Below are positions 1 to 9,475 of a stretch of DNA of 42,541 nucleotides, one piece after another. The DNA is from Fragilariopsis cylindrus CCMP1102 (taxonomy: Eukaryota > Bacillariophyta > Bacillariophyceae > Bacillariales > Bacillariaceae). The stretch is taken from contig FMBT01000586.1 of NCBI GenBank assembly GCA_900095095.1, positions 1 to 42,541 on the forward strand, written 5' to 3'. Position numbers and translations under genes: made by a program. The first letter of the stretch is position 1, and each line of letters begins with the position of its first letter. The notes beneath the pieces were generated by a model. It saw only the letters and a program-made list of their open reading frames with translations, was not told the DNA's origin and ran no database searches.

Positions 1-293
1 GATTGGTGTTGAAGCAGCACCACATTGTTCGATGGTGGAAGATCTGTACTACACTACTAGTAGTAGTAGTTGCTGTAGCAGTATTCTTATTATTTTCCGT
101 CGTCTTTAATTTCGTCCTCTGCGTCTGCGTTTCTTCACCTTTTTGTTCGACTTCGTCTTCTTCCTGATCTATATCATCCAATAATAAACGGGTTGTGTTT
201 ATCGATTGTTGTTGTTGTTAGATTGGTTATACTGTCCCATTCACTACCACCGCCAGAATGTCCTGATCTTCGCCTTCACCTTCATTATCGACG

Positions 294-992
294 TCAATTA
301 ATACTAGTATCAACAACTACAGTGCTGATAGTTTCTTCGTCTTCGAGGAGAGGAGGAGGAAGAGGAGTACTGTCATCGGTAGACGATGCGACTACTGACG
401 ACGACGAAGACGATGACTGTTGTTGATCTTGTTCCTGTTCTTTATAATTACCATGTACTAAACCAGCAATAAACATGATTATTGCAATCAATACAACTAT
501 AGTTATACAATAGAATACAAGTAGTAGTTTACTTCTTTTTTGGATAGTATCGTCATTATGATTCTCATTTGTCATTACAGCTGCAGCAATTATTTCGTCG
601 TCATTGTTATGAATCATTACTTCTTTTGCTGCTTCTTTATTACTATCACCGTGTTGTTTTTCTATTATTATTGCTCTACGCATGAATGAACAAGAAATAT
701 GATGGTCGTCTTTATCATCTTCGATTATTATTGGGTGGATTACTGGTACTGTAGAAAATGCAGACGATCTGTAAGAGTGATTAACGATGACACCGGTAGT
801 AGTATCCTCATTTATTAGTATTCTGCTACCTGTGTCTCGTTCGGTAGGAGCAGTAGCAGTAGCGACCGGCGGCGGCACTTTCCCATCAACAATATACTCT
901 AGTATTTCATCTTCATCTTCATCGTGAATAATACTGTTACTTATTCCATCACTAATACTATAACCAAGAACATCATTAGTACGACAATCCAT
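294..992 (-). CDS. Acidic single-span membrane protein, C-terminus uncertain
   Basis: The 232-codon ORF starts at a true ATG. About 150 mostly acidic, Asn/Asp/Ile-rich residues come first, then the basic stop-transfer-like stretch QKRSK and one strong membrane span at about residues 152-177 (LLLVFYCITIVVL, continuing IAIIMFIAGLVHG). After the span comes a Gln/Ser-rich stalk and then acidic residues. The topology (long cytosolic N-terminus, one span, extracellular stalk) is common in diatom receptor-like proteins with leucine-rich repeats, but no such repeat is visible. An open frame rich in Gln, Glu and Thr follows beyond the stop, toward the left edge, so the annotated C-terminus may be an artefact and the gene may continue by splicing past base 1. 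No function is assigned. Confidence 0.5.
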   Translation of the reverse strand: MDCRTNDVLGYSISDGISNSIIHDEDEDEILEYIVDGKVPPPVATATAPTERDTGSRILINEDTTTGVIVNHSYRSSAFSTVPVIHPIIIEDDKDDHHISCSFMRRAIIIEKQHGDSNKEAAKEVMIHNNDDEIIAAAVMTNENHNDDTIQKRSKLLLVFYCITIVVLIAIIMFIAGLVHGNYKEQEQDQQQSSSSSSSVVASSTDDSTPLPPPLLEDEETISTVVVDTSIN

Positions 993-1427
993 TATGATTT
1001 TGATATGTTGGTTGATACTATATATACTATGCTAGTGGTAACGGATAATATCATGCATGCAGTGTAGGTTGAGATAGATACGGTAATAGGAGGATAATTC
1101 CTGAAGAAATGATGGTATGGATGGTGATGATGTGATGGGATCTAATATTAGGAATACAGCATGCAGTCTCAGCAACTAGTAATAAAAGTAGCTACCAGTA
1201 TTGATGTATTTTTGATGATGTGCGATCGTTTTCAAGTTTACGACAAGAAGAAAATTCGCCTATTATTTCTATTACATTTAATTTCGTCCGACAGTAAATT
1301 GTGTTTCAACGTCAAGTTTTTTGACAATTTTGTCGAGATCATTTATTGCGCTCTAAAAAACAAGCGAATCCCGTATACTTTTACGTAAGACTGAGAGAGG
1401 ACACAGCACAACCTCTGTGATTTGTGG
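993..1427. other. Intergenic, no supported gene
   Basis: AT-rich spacer upstream of the minus-strand membrane protein. A 75-codon ATG ORF at 1161-1388 has no recognisable domain and is not supported. The string AATTTTGTCGAGATCA near 1324-1340 recurs near 8620-8635. Confidence 0.6.
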
Positions 1428-1660
1428 AAAAAGAAGAAATTGGTATTTAATTTCTACTTATGGGCTCACTGGATTCATTCATTCATTCATTCATGTAATT
1501 TAGTTAAGAACCGAATTTTTGCGAATGAGAAGAAATTGAAAATTTTATTTCTAGTTATATTGCTCGTCGCTGGATTCATGCATTCATTCATGTAATAAAA
1601 AAATAATGTATTAGACCGAATTTTTGAAAAAGAAGAAATTTGTGAATTTAGTTATTACAT
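1428..1660. repeat. Degenerate tandem repeat, ~100-bp period, about 2.3 copies
   Basis: The string AGAAGAAATT occurs at 1432, 1528 and 1631. Each time similar blocks follow it: a T-rich stretch, then a CTGGATTCAT block running into an ATTC microsatellite and TCATGTAAT, then ACCGAATTTTTG. Copies differ by indels. It lies just upstream of the secreted-protein gene at 1770 and may be part of its promoter region. Confidence 0.7.
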
Positions 1661-1726
1661 GGCACACCACTTTGATTCAAGCATCGCACATATAGATCAA
1701 AGGCTTCCTCGTTACGTAATAATACC

Positions 1727-1742
1727 TACGGTACGTACCGTA
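1727..1742. promoter_or_regulatory. Perfect 16-bp palindrome upstream of a start codon
   Basis: TACGGTACGTACCGTA is its own reverse complement and ends 27 bases before the ATG at 1770. A regulatory or initiator role is inferred only from position and symmetry. Confidence 0.4.
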
Positions 1743-1769
1743 CCATAAAGTTCCCAAAACGCAATCAAA

Positions 1770-2834
1770 ATGACGTCGTCAAAAAGCAACACAATTGATT
1801 ACAATAATACTGCAAAGTTTACCGACAAACAATCAGTCACGATGTTCTCTCTTCAACCTGTACTAAAATCACTTGCTCTACTTGTCTTTCTCGTTCCATT
1901 GTCATATGTTGTTGCCCAGCAAGAAGAAGATAATTCCACACCAATGACAAGTGAAGACAGTAATGGTTCCTTGCTTATGACAAACTACAACGCACTGCGT
2001 GAGGAAGGACAAGGATTCTACATTCACGACAGTATCATTCGGTTCGAAACACCAAACAGTGTAATTGTTTCAGCTGGTCTATTATTATGGTGGTGCGATT
2101 TCAAATTTTTATCGGATGATACTAACATCGAAAATTATGGATATGTTGGACAGGGAGTGGGGTGGAAATTGGGTTCTACTTATGAAGACCTTGTTGAAGC
2201 AGGTGCTCAACTAGCAACCAACGGTGAAAGGGTTGCTCTTTCTGTTTCTGCTGTGATGGTTCCTACTCTTGGTATCTTTGAAGGACAAATCCATGCCACG
2301 CATGATGATTGGGTCTGGCGGTACTGGGATGATGGAAGTTCTACACTACCAATTCTAGGTTGGGAAGGACATGATGAAGGTGATACAAGTCCGAGTTCCG
2401 ATACGTGTGCATTTTCTTTGAGTGGTACAGTCACAAAAATTACGACAGAAGCAGCAGCAGAACTGCTTGGTATGGATGTTGCGTTCATGACACCAGCAAC
2501 CTGTAGCATGGAATACGAAGTAGCCTGGAATGCTTCCCATGTACCGGACCCAATTGATACATCCGTGACAGCATTAGAAGAAGAAGTTGCTCAACTCCAA
2601 GCCGACATCAACGAGTTAATGTCTCGTATGGCCGCCACAGAAGGAAGCCTTGCTGCTACTGGTAGTGGTAATGGCGGCGGAAACCCAATATCAATAATGA
2701 AAGATGCTGAGGAAACAGATGTATCAGGTATTCATATTGGTATTGATGATTCTGCGGCTTCTACTACTGCGTCTACTATCGGCTCGTCTATTGCTGGAAT
2801 TAGTGCTGCTGTTGGTGTTTTTGCTTTACTTTAA
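1770..2834 (+). CDS. Secreted, probably membrane- or GPI-anchored hypothetical protein with coiled coil
   Basis: A 354-codon intronless ORF. The hydrophobic stretch at about residues 30-49 (PVLKSLALLVFLVPLSYVVA, followed by QQ) is a convincing signal peptide if translation starts at the internal Met25. Starting at Met1 would give a 24-residue hydrophilic extension. The mature part has a globular region rich in Trp and Gly (WWCDF, YVGQGVGW, DDWVWRYWDD) with several Cys. Next come a short coiled coil (LEEEVAQLQADINELMSRM, about residues 269-287), a Gly/Asn linker, and a Ser/Thr/Ala-rich hydrophobic tail of about 20 residues ending at the stop, which suggests a GPI signal. I do not recognise the family. 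Function could be cell-surface or frustule-associated, but nothing in the sequence proves that. Confidence 0.75.
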   Translation: MTSSKSNTIDYNNTAKFTDKQSVTMFSLQPVLKSLALLVFLVPLSYVVAQQEEDNSTPMTSEDSNGSLLMTNYNALREEGQGFYIHDSIIRFETPNSVIVSAGLLLWWCDFKFLSDDTNIENYGYVGQGVGWKLGSTYEDLVEAGAQLATNGERVALSVSAVMVPTLGIFEGQIHATHDDWVWRYWDDGSSTLPILGWEGHDEGDTSPSSDTCAFSLSGTVTKITTEAAAELLGMDVAFMTPATCSMEYEVAWNASHVPDPIDTSVTALEEEVAQLQADINELMSRMAATEGSLAATGSGNGGGNPISIMKDAEETDVSGIHIGIDDSAASTTASTIGSSIAGISAAVGVFALL

Positions 2835-3731
2835 AGAAAGTAGAAAATGATCACTACTTATAAGGTTAACAATTCATCGAAAAATGGGAATGTACAATAA
2901 TTCATAATCAATCTATTTACATCATGACCAGATTTAGGCAAAAAGAAAGAAGAAGACGAAGACGAAGAAGGAGAAGAAGAAAGAAAAAGATACACACTGC
3001 ATTTTTATCTAGTCTCATCTCACGAAAATGAATGGTAATAAATTATAAACTATAGTGTACTGTAAACGAGTAAAAAATAATAATTTTCCAATATAACTGA
3101 CTGACGATTCTAGTAGTAGGACCTAGTAAAGTTTAATAGTTCATATAATATATTCAGCCTGTTACCCGTTATGAAAAGGAAATAGAGTCCTAAGGATTTG
3201 TTACTACTATTACTCGAAATGCTCATTTTCGTTTCTTTTTTGGGGAGACATCAGCATCAACGCTTTGCATAACATTCACCTTAAAAGTTGTGAGCTTTTG
3301 TCTACTTAATTTACAAAACATACACAATGTACAGTACAGTATTCCGATGAGAGCGACGTCCTATCACTAACTCAATCAAGGCATGGCCAATCACGAAAGC
3401 CCCAGTCACGATCAACACGAGACTTTAATCACGAATACCTAGTAATGACAAAAACATATGATAATTTGAATCAATCGAAGAACAAATATCAATAAATCCA
3501 TAAAATTCACCGCGGATGAAGAAGCAAAGTGACACTCGGCGAGTAATCAATAATGCTGTCAAGTCATGTGTTCCGGGAACAAATTCGAAAATACAAGAAG
3601 TATTACAATACAACTAGTATTGTAGAAGTATAATCGCTATCCATCCCTCTATATCTAACCACTTTCGTTCAGTCGATCATACAGTACAGTAAAATAATCA
3701 AACCGAAAACTGAAACTGATCGATCGCAATC
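2835..3731. other. Intergenic, no supported gene
   Basis: AT-rich spacer with a purine-rich AAG/GAA stretch around 2940-2990. The only ORFs are short, lack credible starts and show no domain. Confidence 0.6.
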
Positions 3732-4099
3732 ATGTCGAAGTCATCGCGAAAAATGGAGGACAACCATAAGGATATCAGAAAAGGCAGAATTCGTTTGATG
3801 TTATTATCGTCCAGTGGACGCTTATTTTGAGGAATCCTTTCCCGATTTGGGAGCCTTTTATCATGAACGATGAAGAAATAACAATATCCCTAGAAGCATT
3901 GCGAGGATCAGAATATAACAACACTATTATGAACGATGAAGAATCAACAAAATTTTGGACAGCATTGCGAGAAAAAGAATATCCATTTCTAGCACCATTG
4001 CGAGAGTCAAAATTATACAGCAGGGGTAATAATTTATACGGGGTGCGTCACGATCCGCGAGTCGCGTTAAAGTCGTCGTACAAATATTTTCCCTACTAG
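3732..4099 (+). pseudogene. Short degenerate ORF locus with internal repeats
   Basis: An ATG at 3732 opens 32 codons ending in TGA at 3828. A different frame then stays open to 4099 without its own ATG near the junction. This second frame holds an internal repeat: MNDEE occurs twice, 66 bp apart (3864 and 3930), and an A-L/P-L-R-[GE] block occurs three times near 3896, 3961 and 3991. The two frames may be one gene broken by a frameshift, or unrelated. No family is recognised. Confidence 0.25.
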
Positions 4100-4291
4100 T
4101 AGAGTATGCTGGTCCAAATACAGGCAGCACCCAAGTCAAATTAGCGCCGGCAACAACTACTTCAATCCGTGTCGTCTCATGTGGAATGCTTGTTGTTGCG
4201 GGGGTAATAATTTATGTGCACACTATCTGCGCGTGGCGTTAGAGTCGAGTCGTCCTAAAAATATTTTCCGTACAGTATGCTGGTCCAAATA
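4023..4291. repeat. Imperfect direct repeat of ~95 bp, two copies 178 bp apart
   Basis: Copy 1 (4023-4120) and copy 2 (4201-4291) both begin GGGGTAATAATTTAT, share a GCGTTA(A/G)AGTCG block and an AAATATTTTCC block, and end GTATGCTGGTCCAAATA. Copy 1 overlaps the end of the degenerate ORF; the intervening 80 bp are not repeated. Confidence 0.75.
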
Positions 4292-5052
4292 AGGGAACTT
4301 TGCCTGATTCGATTTTTGTGCATTTTTTTCAACTAGATTTTACTAGTAAACTATGACATTTTAGACAACATATAACATACTACATCTACCCAAAAAAAAA
4401 CACTTATTGATTCTGAAAATATCATCCATTCATAACTAATTAGCCTGTAAAAATGCAAACAAATAAGGGAAAATATAATATGCTCTTAAAGTGTGTTTTT
4501 TGAACACATATTTTGACGGTTGTGTGCCACTCGCGCGAAAATTTACTCCATCAACTCGCCGTGATAGTACAGCAATATCATTGATTATTGACGAGGGAGT
4601 CGGAGTATTACAGTGTGTATGTGTTCTAACATTCTTCGCACCCTACGAACGAGGTCCAAAATGATTTAGATCATTCACATTCACCTTCGCTTTCTACTTC
4701 TCCTTCCAGTTACATTTATCTCTGGAAATACGGTTTTTGGACGCTTCTCATTTTCCTTCTCCCAGTTATCGCTAATCAGGATGTTTAAATCCATCTACCC
4801 TGAAGAGAACGATATGTTCGCGATTTGTATGACGAAGCGACTTCTTTACCACACTCTCTGTGTATTTTTGAAATTCACAACGAAACTGCAACATTATAGT
4901 AGCACATAATAGCTGAAAACGGTATCTATGGGACTAGTAAGAGCTGATCATCAATCAGATAGGCTTCTGATAATCGAACCATCATCATACATCATCGCCT
5001 CAAGATTCGTTTAATTTGTATCATAAATGTAATCTATAATCACGAAGCAAAT
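4292..5052. other. Intergenic, no supported gene
   Basis: AT-rich sequence lacking long ORFs, upstream of the TPR-like gene. Several dispersed C/T-rich stretches occur near 4670-4760, but no specific element could be identified. Confidence 0.6.
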
Positions 5053-6210
5053 ATGAAACTCAGCTACGCTACTGATACCGATACTGATACCGATACTATG
5101 GCCTCGGTAACTATGACCATGATTAAGAAGTCAATTGCATTGAACAATGCTGGTATTTGTTGTATGGAATCAAAGAATACAATTGCAGCAATCGAAATGT
5201 TCACTGCCGCTTTTAAAACTCATAAAGAACTCAAGAATATACTCGAAATCGCCAGGAGGAAAAACAGCATTCGGACTACGAGAATGATGACAAGAACAGT
5301 CATTGACGTGGATGAGTTCTTCGTCCGTTTTCTACCAGAACAACATGACACTGGTATTAGCTGGACTGCCTTTCGAGATCTTATTCGTCTTCCACCAATT
5401 GAAGAACTACCCCTGTCTTTGTTCTTTGCAGGGGAAAACATCATACTGAGTGACGAAGAAGGCCAATTACGTGAAGCAGAATGCAGCAGTTTCATTGGAT
5501 TTCTCTTACCTACCTATGCCTTCAATTTAGCGTTAGCTCATCATCAACATGGTTGCTACTTGTCATTGTACGGTACGAGTCAAGATATACATGAACACCA
5601 AGAAGAAGAAGAAGAAGAAGCAGCAGCATTATCAAGGAGCTCACTTCGGCAGTATCATTTTAAATGTGCAGGACGACTGTATGAAAGCACTCTAAAGTTA
5701 GAAAGAAGACGATCGAATAATGAACTGAATTTGCTCCGAAAACGAGAACATCTCAACCGGAATTCAAGTTCAAGTTCCAATTGGTTTACACCAAGAATTA
5801 TCTTAGCATGTATCAATAACTTGGCACAGCTGCATTATCTTATGGATAATACAGTACAATCGCAGCGATGTTACCGTCAGTTACGATCGGCTGTTGCTAA
5901 TATATATCTACGAAGACAACAAGCAAATGTAAATAGTACTATTAGTGATAATAGGGAGGCTGGAAAGGATTACCTTCAATATTTTTGGACCAGCTCAAAT
6001 CTGGGTTTGTTGCAGCATCATTATCAAACATCATCAATACAATCGTCGACGACATCCGTCATTGCAATTCCGTTGTCACCAACTGATGATAAGTCGATAG
6101 CAATGGTAGCAACCAACACAGTTAGAAGAACGAACGACGTTTCAAATAGAAAATCTAGTAGAAAGAGTACAGTAGCATCCTCATCCGATGAGAAAGCCGC
6201 GGCGGCATAA
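5053..6210 (+). CDS. TPR-like repeat protein of a diatom-expanded family
   Basis: A 385-codon intronless ORF. Three helical segments match the tetratricopeptide pattern as seen in diatom proteins. Residues about 30-56 read LNNAGICCMESKNTIAAIEM. The second is YAFNLALAHHQHGCYLS. The third is ACINNLAQLHYLMDN, followed by a helix with paired Arg/Tyr. Near the C-terminus, YFWTSSNLGLLQHH followed by small residues is another feature I associate with this family. Low-complexity inserts (Glu5-Ala3, Ser-rich) separate the repeats. Met1 precedes a (DT)n run, so Met16 could be the real start. TPR proteins are scaffolds; the partner here is unknown. Confidence 0.75.
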   Translation: MKLSYATDTDTDTDTMASVTMTMIKKSIALNNAGICCMESKNTIAAIEMFTAAFKTHKELKNILEIARRKNSIRTTRMMTRTVIDVDEFFVRFLPEQHDTGISWTAFRDLIRLPPIEELPLSLFFAGENIILSDEEGQLREAECSSFIGFLLPTYAFNLALAHHQHGCYLSLYGTSQDIHEHQEEEEEEAAALSRSSLRQYHFKCAGRLYESTLKLERRRSNNELNLLRKREHLNRNSSSSSNWFTPRIILACINNLAQLHYLMDNTVQSQRCYRQLRSAVANIYLRRQQANVNSTISDNREAGKDYLQYFWTSSNLGLLQHHYQTSSIQSSTTSVIAIPLSPTDDKSIAMVATNTVRRTNDVSNRKSSRKSTVASSSDEKAAAA

Positions 6211-6842
6211 CAACATTATACTGGAAGAAATATTAAGATGATAAAAAATCTCTACCCTCTACTAAATTTACACTAGCTAGCTAGCTAGCTATTAGAATAA
6301 TTAAAGCTCGTTCACATGATTAATACTTTGAATAGTTAGAGCTCGTTTACAACTTAGTGAAACCTTTTCATCATTCTGTGCAGTAACAATGCTACATGAG
6401 TAAATGAGTACTTCCCATTATTGTACTTGCTGTCCACTATTATTATTCAGGTAGTATTTTTTATCACCACCACCATAATCATCAGGTTGTGACACTCAGC
6501 CCTCTATCTACAAGTGTAATACGATGCTTCTACCTTAACCTCAATTTTAACTGTGGGATAATCAATTTAATATAGTGTACATGTGCAAGTACAATTCATC
6601 GATTGTCGGATACGATACTAGTAACAATTGCTCGACGGAGATTAGTAGATTACTGAGCTGGGAATGCGTATCAGTAGTTAGAGTAGTACCGTACTAACAC
6701 GGGCTAGGCTTGTATAGTCAATTTTTGGTCTAAATATTTTAATCTATTATATGTTCTGTTCCTGATTTACAGTATATTATGCAACGGATGTTCGATGGAA
6801 TGTTCTCGGTCTTTTCTCTAATGGTACGTTCTCTTCTTGTGA
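6211..6842. other. Intergenic between convergent genes; (CTAG)n tract
   Basis: The spacer lies between the converging TPR-like and Tic20-like genes. A self-complementary CTAG repeat of about 4.5 units sits at 6273-6290. Just after it, GAGCTCGTTTAC near 6340 repeats the AAGCTCGTTCAC near 6305. Nothing else is supported. Confidence 0.6.
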
Positions 6843-8038
6843 TTAATCCTTCTTCTCATTGTCGTCGTCCTTCTTCTCCTTCAGCTGAGGAGGGACGAAT
6901 CGTCCTTCGGAATCAAACATGCTGATATCAATAGAAGGCACACGCTTGCTGACGGCGTCGGAGATGAAGGGAATCTTGTCAGGTTCAACTCCCAAAAGAG
7001 AACTGACAGTAGAGTAGCCAATAGCCGCCAAGAGGGTCAAAAAGACCGTATCATTACCAATTTCTGCAATGCCAGGGGCAACTCGTAGCCAAATATTCCC
7101 GAAGCAGCGGCCGCTGTAATGGCTGCTATGATACCAGGAATAAAGAGGGCAAAGTCCAAGTAGATGGCCTGTTGCATATTAAAGCGCACAAGGCGGTTGA
7201 TGGAGGGGTTGTTCGAACCAGCGCTCAGGCCAAGGAAGGCCAAGAAGCCACTGAAAGGAATTTTGCGGTAGAGGACATAGATAGCAGCGACAACACCGAA
7301 AACTGGATTGCTCGCATCCGTGAGAAGGAACTGTCCAAACAAGAGACCGTCCATGAGTGGAAATAAATAAGGCAAGACGGAAATAGCCTTATCGGTACCA
7401 GTTGGTGGACTGTCATTGATTTCAGCCAGCTGCGATTCGATGAGCTCGGAGACTTCGGCAGACTTGGCAGCCGATCGAGTGGCTTCGCTCGTCTTGCGCT
7501 TTTCGTCTTGGGTCAGGTATTCGAGGCGGTTGCGGAATTGATCCACGCTCACTATTTCATCGATCTGGAGTTTGCCATCACCCGACTTGTCAAGATCTTT
7601 CATGAGTATTTCCACGCGTTCATCAGGAATTTCCATTTTGAAGGTACGTTCGAGGGCCGCCTTGAGTTCGTCCAATGTTACATCGCCATCGTTATTGGCA
7701 TCAAATTCTTGAAAGACCTTTGCTGTGAATTTCGTGCGTTCGCTGGCTTGTTGTGACTCAAGTTCGGCGGCTTCGGCACGGAGCTTAGCGGCCATGGCCT
7801 TCAAGCGTTGGACCTCAGTCTCTTGTTCTGTATCAGGATCGAAAAGAGATGCTTGGAGTGCTGTAGTTGCTGTGTTGGATATTATCATCATGGGAGACGA
7901 CCTCATAGCCGTTGGCTGTGGTGCTGTTCGCAGGCCAAAGGATGTCCGGCTGTTAGATTGCATGGAAAAGGCATCGCTCTGTTGGGTGGCGGCACTCAAG
8001 GTGACAATAGCAAGGATGGTGGATGTTGAGAACTTCAT
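6843..8038 (-). CDS. Plastid EF-hand/Tic20-like membrane protein, one frameshift
   Basis: Start at 8038. The N-terminus (MKFSTSTILAIVTLSA, then an SDAF-S motif near residue 22-25) looks like a bipartite diatom plastid presequence. A coiled coil (residues ~70-100) follows, then two canonical EF-hand loops, DANNDGDVTLDE and DKSGDGKLQIDE. The C-terminal half carries four or five hydrophobic segments with Tic20/Ycf60 hallmarks: LPYLFPLMDGLLFG, and RLVRFNMQQAIYLDFAL. Tic20 proteins belong to the protein-import channel of the inner plastid envelope. The frame breaks at the GGGG run 7075-7078 (CCCC on the coding strand). One extra C would join GYEL to PPGIAEIGNDTVF and restore the last membrane helix and the Lys/Asp-rich tail that ends at 6843. 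This is therefore a sequencing error or a recent frameshift. Exact Tic20 orthology is uncertain. Confidence 0.8.
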
Positions 8039-8071
8039 TTTATTTGCGTTGATCCTATTTATTATTTGAGG

Positions 8072-8125
8072 TTGGTAGTGTTGGTAGTGTTGGTAGTGTT
8101 GGTAGTGTTGGTAGTGTTGGTAGTG
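8072..8125. repeat. 9-bp tandem repeat, six copies
   Basis: Six perfect TTGGTAGTG units sit 34-87 bases upstream of the ATG of the EF-hand/Tic20-like gene, hence in its 5' leader or core promoter. On the transcribed strand the unit is CACTACCAA. Confidence 0.9.
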
Positions 8126-8708
8126 TTGGTTGTTTGTTCGGTTGGTTGATTTAGTATTTGATAGTGTACGTGTTTATGTTTGTGTTTCGTTGTGTTGAAA
8201 GTTAATTTTGTGAGATATCAATCTGCGGAAGTAATTTCCTTTCAAGTCTTCATTGATTGTTTGTTGTATGCCGATGTTGACTCACTTCGTTCGCGTCAAT
8301 CGTACTTGACAGTATTACCGCGCTGTTTTTTGATAAAGTGAAGCCATCACGTCAGCATGCCTGCGTTGTTATGCTTAGATTTGTTCGTGGTCTGTTTCTA
8401 GGAACTTCATTCATTCGTGCTTCGCTCGCTTCAATTCAATTCGTGATCGAGTCAGTCAAATTTGTGACTTGTGACTCGACTCCTCGACTCGACTCATTCA
8501 ATCGCTCGCTCATGAGGTATCTAAAAGCGGATCCGCACGACTGAATTTATATCGATCCTGCGATTTGAGAATTCTAAAATTGATCTTCATCAACGTTAAA
8601 AAAATTTATCGAAACGTCCAATTTTGTCGAGATCACCCCTGCGCTTTTAAAACGATGCCCCGAAAATTACAATAGACCACAAAACACAACACGGACAGTC
8701 AAGCAGCA
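8126..8708. promoter_or_regulatory. Divergent intergenic region, putative bidirectional promoter
   Basis: It separates the minus-strand Tic20-like gene from the plus-strand gene at 8709. It holds clustered CTCGACTC-type repeats at about 8470-8495, an ACGT-core CACGTCA at 8348, and an AATTTTGTCGAGATCA block near 8620 shared with about 1324-1340. Promoter function is inferred from gene orientation. Confidence 0.4.
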
Positions 8709-9065
8709 ATGATGCTTCCTTCCAAGCAGAGATCTAACCTAGTAACTAGAGCTCTCATGTATGCTGGCGGAGGGTTCTTCGGAGCCGTGGCGGCGGCTGT
8801 AGTAGTCACACTTCCCATGACACCCATGATGTTTGACGCGCCAAAAAAAGAGGAAGGATCCTGGCATCCGGGGACCTTCTTGTTTGTGAGTTGGATTGGT
8901 TTGTTGCCAGTAACGTGCATTTGCTCTTTTGATCTACTGCATGCCGCTCGACATGCAACACCGATTCCTGTCTTGTCAGCAGTATTTCCTATCATTTATT
9001 CGTTGGTGCTTTTTGGCGTGCCGGAACTGTTGAATAATAAACACAAATGGGAAAAGAAGAAGTAG
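8709..9065 (+). CDS. Small multi-span membrane protein, unknown function
   Basis: A 118-codon ORF starting with ATG ATG. It has a short basic N-terminus and a Gly/Ala-rich first span (about residues 17-36, YAGGGFFGAVAAAVVVTLP). A second span follows (about 55-75, FLFVSWIGLLPVTCICSF), then a third (about 88-105, PVLSAVFPIIYSLVLFGV). The C-terminal tail is strongly basic (KHKWEKKK). Codon usage is ordinary and lacks the low-complexity runs typical of neighbours, which supports real coding. It is divergent from the Tic20-like gene. No family recognised; the N-terminus is not a clear signal peptide. Confidence 0.65.
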   Translation: MMLPSKQRSNLVTRALMYAGGGFFGAVAAAVVVTLPMTPMMFDAPKKEEGSWHPGTFLFVSWIGLLPVTCICSFDLLHAARHATPIPVLSAVFPIIYSLVLFGVPELLNNKHKWEKKK

Positions 9066-9475
9066 TACTGATCAATCAATCATCAATCATACAAAAGAGG
9101 TAGATACAAAGCTTCTAACAAAGAGATGCCTTCACAGTTCTTTCATCAACAGCTGCCATGTAAACCATTGCATCAGGTTATGATCCAAACAGAAAAAAAT
9201 AATTCTTCCTGATTTCATTATACTTTCAGCACGATAGAGTTTGACATATTATAACAAGTTTCTAGAGAATAAATAAAATTAAGAAGGAGTAAAAAGTTCA
9301 TGACGTATTGAATACTAAGTATCCACAGTGTTTTACTGGAAAAAAACTAACAAAAAACAGTGGTATCAGAACGAAGGACTGTTGTTGTTTAACCTAAACT
9401 TGAACTTTGTTATTGTTGTTGGAACTTGTTGAATTGAATTTAGCTGTTCATATCTATCTACATTGTCGACGACCA
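9066..9475. other. Intergenic between convergent genes
   Basis: AT-rich 3' flanks of two converging genes. The string CAGTGTTTTACTGGAAAAAAACTAACAAA-like at 9327-9360 is followed by ACAGTGG, a weak inverted arrangement. No gene supported. Confidence 0.5.

Noticed and set aside
1161-1388. 75-codon ATG ORF
   Set aside because: No recognisable features and it overlaps a dispersed repeat element.
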